Source: Nitrospinae bacterium AH_259_B05_G02_I21 (GTDB lineage Bacteria; JADFOP01). Taken from it: a stretch of DNA of 5,348 nucleotides. Positions 1-5,348 of the stretch are shown one piece after another. Under the pieces are notes generated by a model. The model saw nothing but the letters and a program-made list of their open reading frames with translations. It did no database searches and was not told where the DNA came from. The translations under genes were made by a program, and so were the position numbers. Position 1 is the stretch's first letter, and the number at the start of each line of letters is the position of its first letter. Location of the stretch: assembly GCA_027717595.1 (NCBI GenBank), contig JALLOF010000072.1, positions 1-5,348 on the forward strand, given 5' to 3'.

Positions 1-1
1 G

Positions 2-217
2 CGGGCGGTGAGCGATTTCGAGTACGAGTTCCAGATGGCGCTCATGAACCACACCATCGACCCCGAGGTGGAGACGCTGTTCATGGCCCCAAGCGAGTCT
101 TACACCTTCCTGTCCTCCCGCATCGTCAAGGAGGTTTCCGCTTACGGGGGGAATATCGAAGGACTCGTGCCCCCGATCGTCCAGCAGGCCCTGGAGCAGA
201 AGTTCCCTCGCCGCTAG
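2..217 (+). CDS. coaD: Pantetheine-phosphate adenylyltransferase (CoaD), 3' end only
   Basis: This is the C-terminal 71 residues of phosphopantetheine adenylyltransferase, the cytoplasmic enzyme that transfers AMP from ATP to 4'-phosphopantetheine to give dephospho-CoA, the penultimate step of coenzyme A synthesis. The open frame runs to the left edge of the window, so the GTG at position 8 is an internal valine and not a start: it reads R-A-V-S-D-F-E-Y-E, the usual internal CoaD segment. Family hallmarks visible are [13 protein letters not shown] near the start, then VETLFMAPS, and [14 protein letters not shown], which matches the nucleotide-binding S-S-x-x-V-K-E element. The ending [15 protein letters not shown] is the typical C-terminal helix. 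The N-terminal half with the nucleotidyltransferase HxGH motif lies outside the window. The stop codon is 8 bases before the next start, so the two genes are probably co-transcribed. The family assignment is very safe. Confidence 0.95.
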   Translation, partial: RAVSDFEYEFQMALMNHTIDPEVETLFMAPSESYTFLSSRIVKEVSAYGGNIEGLVPPIVQQALEQKFPRR

Positions 218-225
218 ACCCTACT

Positions 226-1426
226 ATGAGCCTCCGACTGTCGAAGCGGGTGGGCCGCATCAGCCCATCGGTCACGCTTGAGATTACGGCCAAGGTCCGC
301 GCCATGCAGGCCGCCGGCCACGACGTCATCGGGTTCGGCGCCGGCGAGCCCGACTTCAACACCCCCGAGCCTATAAAGGAGGCGGCGGTCCGGGCCCTCG
401 CCGAGGGCTTCACGAAGTACACGCCCGTCGGGGGCATCCCCGAGCTCAAGGCCGCGATCGTCGAGAAGCTCGCCCGGCAGAACAATCTCACCTACTCGCC
501 CGAGGAGATCCTCGTCTCGTGCGGGGCCAAGCACTGCCTCTACAATCTCTTCCAGGCATGTCTCGAGGCCGGTGACGAGGTGCTCATCCCGGCGCCCTAC
601 TGGGTGAGCTACCCCGAGATGGTCGCCCTGTCCGACGCCATCCCCATCGTCGTCCCGCCCGTCGACGACGGCCGCTTCAAAATTTCGCCCGAGGCCCTGA
701 GGGAGCGGATCACCCCACGCTCGCGGGCGGTTATCATCAACAGCCCCTCGAACCCCACCGGGGCGGCCTACACCAAAGAGGAGCTTCGGGCTCTGGCAGA
801 GGTGGCCGAGGAGGCCGATCTCCTGATCGTGAGCGATGAGATTTACGAGCGGATCGTCTACGACGGATTCCGGCCGGTGAGCCCGGCCGCCTTATCGGCT
901 GAGATCAAGGCCCGCACCATGGTGGTGAACGGCCTATCCAAGACCTTCAGCATGACCGGCTGGCGTCTAGGCTACATCGCAGGAGATAAGAGCATCGTCA
1001 CCGCCATGACCACCATCCAGAGCCAATCGACCTCCAACCCGACCTCCTTCGCCCAGCGGGGAGCCGTGGAGGCCCTGCGCGTCCCGCTCGAGGAGGTCGC
1101 CGCGATGGTGAGCGAGTTCGCCCGCCGCCGCGACGTCATAGTCAAGGGCCTGGACGCCATAGACGGCTTCAGGTGCTCCACGCCCCAGGGGGGCGTTCTA
1201 CGTCTTTCCAGATGTCTCGGGCCTCTTCGGGCGGCGATACAAGGAGACCGAGCTCAAGGGCTCGGCAGATGTCGCGGCCTTCCTGCTTGATGAGGCCATG
1301 GTGGCGGTCATCCCGGGGCTCGACTTCGGCGACGACCGCTGCGTGCGGCTCTCCTACGCGACAAGCCTCGAGAACATCGAAGAAGGCCTCTCCCGCATCT
1401 CCAAGGCCGTCGCCACGCTCGCGTGA
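226..1426 (+). CDS. Aspartate aminotransferase, class I (subgroup gamma), interrupted by a single-base frameshift
   Basis: PLP-dependent aminotransferase interconverting aspartate/2-oxoglutarate and oxaloacetate/glutamate in the cytoplasm. The first frame has GAGEPDF (residues 38-44), YTPVGG (65-70), the cofactor-stacking aromatic in PYWVSYP (W126), NPTG (176-179), SDEIY with D204 and Y207, the Schiff-base lysine K239 in NGLSKTFSMTGW, and R247. K102 in GAKHCLYN occupies the place of the lysine that recognises the substrate side-chain carboxylate in Thermus-type enzymes; the usual G-K-Q-A there is altered to A-K-H-C. After Q321 the frame leaves homology and stops at 1290. Removing one G from the G6 run at 1188-1193 restores PQGAFYVFPDVSG and continues to VIPGLDFG and VRLSYATS, whose arginine binds the alpha-carboxylate, ending with TGA at 1424-1426. 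The repaired protein is 399 residues, normal for the family. The ATG at 226 fits the family N-terminus; no clear Shine-Dalgarno precedes it. Dual aspartate/prephenate activity, known in related enzymes, cannot be excluded. Confidence 0.9.
1188..1193 (+). other. G6 homopolymer at the aminotransferase frameshift
   Basis: Six consecutive Gs occur where the family protein sequence P-Q-G-A-F-Y-V needs five (cag ggg gcg). Upstream, reading in the frame of the ATG at 226 matches aspartate aminotransferases up to this point; downstream, only the +1 frame matches. No other disruption is visible on either side. This could be a sequencing or assembly indel, a recent inactivating mutation, or a slippery site corrected during transcription or translation. 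An indel error in a homopolymer is the simplest reading. Confidence 0.9.
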
Positions 1427-1482
1427 GGGCCAAGCGTCCGAAAATTCTCAACCACTATTATTAGTAATCAATGACGGAGAGG

Positions 1483-1499
1483 AAAACCAGAGGGTCTGG
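1483..1499 (-). terminator. Weak candidate Rho-independent terminator after recN
   Basis: On the minus strand a perfect 5-bp stem, CCAGA / TCTGG with a CCC loop, is followed directly by TTTT. Two further G-T wobble pairs could extend the stem. It begins 11 bases beyond the recN stop codon. The stem is short and the T-run soon turns to C, so it would be a weak terminator. No comparable structure is seen on the plus strand for the convergent aminotransferase gene. Confidence 0.35.
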
Positions 1500-1509
1500 C
1501 CTGTGCGAC

Positions 1510-3237
1510 CTACCGCTTCTTAGGGCGGGCCTTCTTGGAGGTGCTTCCCACCATCTCTTGGGCGTGGCGGCGGGCCGCTTCGGTGACCTCGGCCCCGGCC
1601 GTCATGCGGGCGAGCTCCTCGACCCGCTCGTCGCCGCCGAGCACCTCGATGCCCGTGCGGGCGCGGCCCCGCTCGATGACCTTCGTGACCCGGAGGTGGT
1701 TGTCGGCGAGCCGGGCGATCTGGGGCAGATGCGTGATGCAGAAAATCTGGCGCTCGACCGCCAGGGCCTTGAGCTTCTCGCCCACGGTCGCCGCCACCCG
1801 CCCGCCAATGCCTGAGTCCACCTCGTCGAAGATCAGCACGGGGATCCCGTCGGCGCGGGCCAGAATCTGCTTGACCGCGAGCATGAAGCGCGAGAGCTCG
1901 CCGCCCGAGGCGATTTTAGCAAGCGGCTTCAGAGCCTCGCCGGGGTTCGGGCTGAAGAGGAACTCGAGCCGGTCGAGCCCGGCCGGGCCCACCTCGACCG
2001 GCTCGCCGTCGATGCGGCAGAAGCCCTCCGGGTCGGGGGCGTGGCTGAAGGCGACCTCGAAGCGGACCGCCTCCATGTGGAGGGCCCGAAGCTGGGCCAC
2101 CACGGCTTCCTCGAGCTTTCCGGCCGCCCGGCGGCGGCGGGCTGAGAGCTCCAGGGCCTGCTCGCCGAGGGCCGCTTCCAGGCGCTCGAGCTGCTCGGTG
2201 AGCTTCGGGATGCGCTCTTCGCTGCCTGCGAGCCCCTCGAGCTCGCCGGCGCATGAGTCCCGGTGGGCCAGAATCTCTTCCACGGTTGATCCGTACTTGC
2301 GCTTCAGGTCCCGGATGAGCTCGAGGCGGTCCCCGACCGCCTCGAGCCTCTGGGGGTCGAACTCCACCCGTGCGGCGTAGGCCTCAAGGCCCCGGGCCGT
2401 CTCCTGGAGCCCGTGGAGGGCTTCTCGAAGCTCGGAGGCGGCTCTCTCAAGCCGCGGGTCGATTCGGGCGGCCTCCTCCAGGCGGGCCAGGACGGCCTGC
2501 ATCTGCTCGGTCACGGCCCCGTCGGCCGCGTACAGCCGCTCGGCCCCCTCGTGGGCGGCCGCCGCAAGCGTCTCGGCGTGGACGAGCCGCTCGCGCTCGC
2601 GGGCAAGCTCCTCATCCTCCCCCCCGGCGAGCCTCGCCGCCTCGATCTCCTTAAGCTGGTAGGCCAGGAGGTCTTGGCGCTGGGCCCGCTCGCGCTCGCC
2701 CAACGTCAGGCTTTCGAGCTCCGCCCGCAGCGCCTCGCGCTCCGCCACCCGCCCGGCCACCTGTGCCCTGAGAGCCGCCAGGCCTCCGTAGGTGTCGAGA
2801 AGCTCAAGGTGGGCCTCGGGCCGCAAGAGCAGCTGGTGCTCGTGCTGGCCGTGGATGTCCACGAGCCGCTCGCCTATCTGCTGCAAGGCGGTGACGGTCG
2901 CCATCGCGCCGTTGACGCTCACCCGGCTGCGCCCCCCGACCGCAATGGTGCGGCGAACGAGGAGCGTCTCTGGATCGACGGGGAGGTCGAGGCCATCGAG
3001 GGTCTCGCGCAAGGCGGGCGACGCCGAGGCGTCAAAGGCCGCCTCCACGACGGCCTGCCCCGCCCCGGTGCGGACCATCTCGGCCGAGGCACGCCCGCCG
3101 AGCACCACCGATAGGGCCTCGATGATGATGGACTTGCCCGCCCCCGTCTCGCCCGTAAGGACCGTCAGGCCCGGGCCGAACGAGGCCTCAAGCTCGTCGA
3201 TAATTGCGAAGTCTTTGATACGAAGGGCCGTGAGCAC
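1510..3237 (-). CDS. recN: DNA repair protein RecN
   Basis: RecN is an SMC-like ABC ATPase that acts early in recombinational repair of double-strand breaks on the nucleoid. From the GTG at 3237 the protein is 575 residues, close to the usual 550-570. In order: an N-terminal half-ATPase starting LTALRIKDFAIIDEL, Walker A GETGAGKS at 29-36, the RecN-typical DIHGQHEHQ near 127-135, a long charged coiled-coil region about 145-375 with the conserved LKRKYG segment near 311-316, then the C-terminal half with ABC signature SGGELSR (444-450), Walker B VLIFDEVDSGIGG (D471, E472) and the switch histidine in ITHLPQIA (H503). The tail ends in a lysine/arginine-rich stretch. A longer frame opens at TTG 3267, adding ten residues absent from relatives; the GTG is preferred because it gives the canonical N-terminus and has GGAGG 11 bases upstream. 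It follows nadK closely and is probably in its operon. Confidence 0.95.
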   Translation of the reverse strand: MLTALRIKDFAIIDELEASFGPGLTVLTGETGAGKSIIIEALSVVLGGRASAEMVRTGAGQAVVEAAFDASASPALRETLDGLDLPVDPETLLVRRTIAVGGRSRVSVNGAMATVTALQQIGERLVDIHGQHEHQLLLRPEAHLELLDTYGGLAALRAQVAGRVAEREALRAELESLTLGERERAQRQDLLAYQLKEIEAARLAGGEDEELARERERLVHAETLAAAAHEGAERLYAADGAVTEQMQAVLARLEEAARIDPRLERAASELREALHGLQETARGLEAYAARVEFDPQRLEAVGDRLELIRDLKRKYGSTVEEILAHRDSCAGELEGLAGSEERIPKLTEQLERLEAALGEQALELSARRRRAAGKLEEAVVAQLRALHMEAVRFEVAFSHAPDPEGFCRIDGEPVEVGPAGLDRLEFLFSPNPGEALKPLAKIASGGELSRFMLAVKQILARADGIPVLIFDEVDSGIGGRVAATVGEKLKALAVERQIFCITHLPQIARLADNHLRVTKVIERGRARTGIEVLGGDERVEELARMTAGAEVTEAARRHAQEMVGSTSKKARPKKR

Positions 3238-3248
3238 GGGCAGGGAGT

Positions 3249-3253
3249 CCTCC
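3249..3253 (-). promoter_or_regulatory. Candidate Shine-Dalgarno for recN (GGAGG)
   Basis: The minus strand reads GGAGG at 3253-3249, 11 bases before the GTG at 3237. The spacing is slightly long but usable. No comparable purine-rich site precedes the alternative TTG at 3267, so this element decides the choice of start. Confidence 0.5.
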
Positions 3254-3303
3254 GCCGGGAGGGCCAAACCGTAGACGAACGGTCGAGGGGTCTTCTTTCG
3301 TCC

Positions 3304-4158
3304 CTACCGCTCGCCCCAGCGAAGCTTGGTGCGCAGCACCTGGAAGTAGTTGCGCCTCGACGGCTCGATGAGCTTCACCGTCTCGGCGGCCTTGCGGACC
3401 TCAACCACGTCGTTGGCCTGCAGGGCGAACCCCACCTGGCCGTCGAGGGTCAGCAGCACGTCCTCCTTCTCGGTCTTGAGGACGACCTCGATCGTCACGC
3501 CGTCGGGCAGCACCACCGGCCGGTTGGTCAGGGTGTGGGGACAGATGGGGCTTATGACGAGGGCTCCCAGCGTCGGGAAGAGAATCGGGCCCCCGGCCGA
3601 GAGGTTGTAGGCGGTCGAGCCGGTCGGCGTCGAGATGATGAGCCCGTCGGCCGCGAAGGTGTTGACGTAGGTGCCGTCGACGAAGGTCTCGAGCGTGATT
3701 ATCCGGGCCAGGGCGCTCTTGTTGATGACCACGTCGTTGAGGGCCCGGTACTCGGCGATGCGCTCGCCCTGGCGATGGACGCGCGTTTGCAGCAACAGCC
3801 GCTCGGCCACGCCGTATTGGCCATCGAAAATCTCCGCGAGGGTATCGAAGACCTGCTCCTGGGTCACCTCGGTCAAGAAGCCCAACCCACCCAGGTTGAC
3901 CCCAAGCAGCGGGACGCCGCGGCCCTCGACGAGGCGGGCCACGCTCAGGAACGTCCCGTCGCCGCCGAGCACGATAATCATGTCGGAGCGCTCGGGGACC
4001 TGTTCCTTGACGACCTCCGACTCCCCGCCCACGAGCGCTGCGGTCTCGCCGTCCATGACCACCGCCTTGCCGCGCTCGGCCAGCCAGGGCACGAGCCCCT
4101 CGAGGACGCGCTTGGCCTCCGCGTGGTGGGGTTTGGCGATGATGCCGATGGACTTCAT
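3304..4158 (-). CDS. nadK: NAD kinase (ATP-NAD kinase, NadK)
   Basis: Phosphorylates NAD to NADP in the cytoplasm, the source of the cell's NADP pool. From ATG 4158 the protein is 284 residues, normal for bacterial NadK. Motifs in order: N-terminal MKSIGIIAKP, the kinase GGDGT loop at 65-69, the NE/D-type motif as ALNDVV (N141, D142), the second conserved block ADGLIISTPTGSTAY (170-184) followed by NLSAGGPI, and PICPHTLTNRPVV (204-216). All expected catalytic and NAD-binding elements are intact. The frame is open back to an ATG at 4305, but the 49 added residues are low-complexity and proline-rich, unlike the family, and would run through the likely promoter, so they are excluded. No good Shine-Dalgarno is visible before 4158. 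The recN start lies 66 bases beyond its stop; the nadK-recN order is seen in many bacteria and suggests one transcript. Confidence 0.95.
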   Translation of the reverse strand: MKSIGIIAKPHHAEAKRVLEGLVPWLAERGKAVVMDGETAALVGGESEVVKEQVPERSDMIIVLGGDGTFLSVARLVEGRGVPLLGVNLGGLGFLTEVTQEQVFDTLAEIFDGQYGVAERLLLQTRVHRQGERIAEYRALNDVVINKSALARIITLETFVDGTYVNTFAADGLIISTPTGSTAYNLSAGGPILFPTLGALVISPICPHTLTNRPVVLPDGVTIEVVLKTEKEDVLLTLDGQVGFALQANDVVEVRKAAETVKLIEPSRRNYFQVLRTKLRWGER

Positions 4159-4192
4159 GAGGTCGCGGAAGGCTTCAGCCAATAAGGGGTAA

Positions 4193-4234
4193 AGGGCCGG
4201 AAAGACAACACCAAGGGCTCTTACGCCCGGCCCT
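4193..4234 (-). repeat. 8-bp inverted repeat in the nadK leader
   Basis: AGGGCCGG at 4193-4200 is the exact reverse complement of CCGGCCCT at 4227-4234, separated by 26 bases. In RNA from the minus strand it would form a GC-rich stem near the predicted 5' end of the nadK message, about 35 bases before the ATG, followed by a weak TTTACCCC. It could stabilise the transcript or attenuate it, or be a chance pairing in GC-rich DNA. I recognise no riboswitch here. Confidence 0.35.
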
Positions 4235-4237
4235 CCA

Positions 4238-4267
4238 AGAATACCACACGCCGGCGAAGGCGGGCAA
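4238..4267 (-). promoter_or_regulatory. Candidate sigma-70-type promoter for nadK-recN
   Basis: Reading the minus strand, TTGCCC (4267-4262; 4 of 6 consensus bases) is followed after 18 bases by TATTCT (4243-4238; 4 of 6), itself preceded by TGG as an extended -10. Transcription would start near 4231, giving a leader of about 70 bases before the ATG at 4158. This is the best match I found upstream of nadK, but it is made by eye with imperfect boxes. Confidence 0.35.
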
Positions 4268-4380
4268 GAGCTAGGAGCAAGGGCTACGAGGTGGCGGTGG
4301 CCCACAGCCCCTGGAAACCCGGGACCTGTCCGACGAGCTTCTGCCGTGAAGCACGAGAGTCCGTTTACGCTTAAGGGTTT

Positions 4381-5348
4381 TTACGTCTTTTGGGGGTTGA
4401 TCGTCAGACCGCTTGGTACAAAGTGCACCGGGTCGATCTTATCCAGGCCGATTTTTTCTTCATATTTCTTGACGCGATCAAAGAGCTTCATGACAGCCGT
4501 CTCTACGGCGTGGTAGTCAAGCGCGTCGACGATCACCGTGTCGCGCATATTGCCATCAGGATCAGGCACTTGGCGGGACTTCTTAATACCCTCATCAAGT
4601 GCTTTTCGGTTTGCGATACCGAGGTTCTTGAGCGTCATTTGGAGGACATCACGCGTATATTGGCGGGGACCGTAAATTGCGCCTTGGTAAAGTGCCTCGG
4701 CAAAGCGTGACTCCTCGGGAAGGAGGTCCATAGCAGGCATCCCAAAGTGCTTGATCACGTCAACCAACGCCTCAAGCGTCTGGGCGGGATAGTAGTACAG
4801 AAACAGACGAGCAACTTCGAGAAAGAAATTGAAGTGGGCAGCTTCGTCTATGGCAATCGTTTGTGCGGCCTCGGCCAGCACCGGGTCAGCAGCGTTTGTA
4901 AATCCAGGTTTGTCGCTCTGGCCCATCGCAATTAGTTCGAGATTCAGGTAATTCAGTTGCGTAGCTCGCTCTTGGATGAGGCTATAGAACGCCAAGTGGA
5001 GAGGATCATCCCATGGCAGCTGCCACTCTCCTTCGCGCAAGAAGTGCATGTAATCATCAATCCACTCAGGCGTTCGGAACCGCAAGAATAGCAGGGTGTT
5101 CAGCCACATGTCGGCGTGCTTTTCTTCTTCTGAACCCCAACGCAGCTGGAAGTGCGAACGACCGTAGCTTTTGCGCATAATGTGGGTTCCCTTGACGGTG
5201 TAGTCCGGCACATACTGTTCGATTGCAAAAAACCCCTCGATAACGGTATTCAGTTCAGGCGAGTGATCGGTGCGTAGAGCGCGCCAGTTGAATGAGTCCG
5301 GGTGCCAGTTGCGGGACTCTTGTGAGCGTGTCGTATACCAACGATATA
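4381..5348 (-). CDS. Acyl-ACP desaturase (soluble diiron fatty-acid desaturase), 5' end cut by window
   Basis: Member of the soluble, ferritin-like acyl-acyl carrier protein desaturases (plant stearoyl-ACP desaturase / mycobacterial DesA type), which use O2 and reduced ferredoxin to place a cis double bond in an ACP-bound acyl chain. The visible 321 residues, numbered from the window edge, contain a full set of candidate iron ligands: E43 (FFAIEQYVPDY), E74 and H77 (EEEKHAD), E126 (QERATQ), E168 and H171 (IDEAAHF). The frame is open to the window end and residues upstream of the GTG at 5211 are conserved in type (RNWHPDSFNWRAL, then NTVIEGFFAIEQYV), including the first ligand, so that GTG is internal and the start lies beyond 5348. 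The TAA stop is at 4381-4383. Its G+C (about 45-48% in lines counted) is far below the rest of the window, suggesting foreign origin. The chain-length and position specificity cannot be told. Confidence 0.9.
   Translation of the reverse strand, partial: YRWYTTRSQESRNWHPDSFNWRALRTDHSPELNTVIEGFFAIEQYVPDYTVKGTHIMRKSYGRSHFQLRWGSEEEKHADMWLNTLLFLRFRTPEWIDDYMHFLREGEWQLPWDDPLHLAFYSLIQERATQLNYLNLELIAMGQSDKPGFTNAADPVLAEAAQTIAIDEAAHFNFFLEVARLFLYYYPAQTLEALVDVIKHFGMPAMDLLPEESRFAEALYQGAIYGPRQYTRDVLQMTLKNLGIANRKALDEGIKKSRQVPDPDGNMRDTVIVDALDYHAVETAVMKLFDRVKKYEEKIGLDKIDPVHFVPSGLTINPQKT

Noticed and set aside
126-534. Minus-strand open frames opposite coaD and the aminotransferase
   Set aside because: They are shadows of clearly homologous plus-strand coding sequence, with low-complexity translations.
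1173-1523. Separate plus-strand open frame over the aminotransferase 3' end
   Set aside because: It is in the third frame, not the frame that restores the aminotransferase; its R/S-rich translation has no homology and it runs past the true stop.
1535-3274. Several long plus-strand open frames opposite recN (1535-2380, 2413-3114, 2792-3274)
   Set aside because: Their translations are rich in R, S, P, A and G with no recognisable family, as expected for antisense frames of a GC-rich gene; the opposite strand carries intact RecN motifs throughout.
3535-4192. Two overlapping plus-strand open frames opposite nadK
   Set aside because: They mirror NadK codons, lack motifs, and NadK on the minus strand is complete with all its conserved blocks.
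4300-4380. Possible terminator downstream of the desaturase
   Set aside because: Only an imperfect inverted repeat (about 4301-4330) was found, with no T-run after it on the minus strand; nothing convincing follows the stop at 4381.
4390-4935. Plus-strand open frames opposite the desaturase
   Set aside because: They are antisense to a gene with a complete set of diiron ligands and have no recognisable domain of their own.
1-5348. tRNA, rRNA, CRISPR array, insertion sequence or novel defence/biosynthetic system
   Set aside because: No cloverleaf, repeated spacer pattern, transposase, terminal inverted repeats or unexplained multi-gene cluster was seen; all substantial coding sequence belongs to well-known families.

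Overview
This is an ordinary bacterial chromosomal segment, or a metagenome contig, carrying housekeeping genes. Most of it (positions 1 to about 4300) is GC-rich: lines counted by eye run at roughly 62-70% G+C. The protein families (CoaD, class I subgroup-gamma aspartate aminotransferase, RecN, NadK) are bacterial. The sequence alone does not fix a phylum. The mix would fit a high-GC Gram-negative lineage such as a deltaproteobacterium, NC10, Rokubacteria or Tectomicrobia-like group, but that is a guess.

Layout. Plus strand: the 3' end of coaD (2-217) is followed after 8 bases by an aspartate aminotransferase gene (226-1426), which is broken in this sequence by one extra G in a run of six Gs (1188-1193). 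A short, locally AT-rich gap (1427-1509) separates this pair from a convergent minus-strand pair. Minus strand: nadK (3304-4158) is followed by recN (1510-3237), a gene order known in many bacteria and probably one operon. Its likely promoter lies near 4238-4267. A 222-base non-coding stretch (4159-4380) then leads to an acyl-ACP desaturase gene (4381 to beyond the window end, minus strand), which is 5'-truncated by the window edge.

The genes serve separate core functions: coenzyme A synthesis (CoaD), amino-acid transamination (AspAT), NADP supply (NadK), double-strand-break repair (RecN) and unsaturated fatty-acid formation (desaturase). Only nadK-recN and coaD-aspAT look co-transcribed.

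The two points most worth checking are the frameshift in the aminotransferase and the sharp fall in G+C at the desaturase (lines counted at about 45-48%), which suggests horizontal acquisition or a join between unrelated contigs. Three apparent start codons are probably wrong by simple ORF calling: those of nadK, recN and the desaturase. I found no RNA gene, CRISPR array, mobile element or sign of an undescribed multi-gene system.
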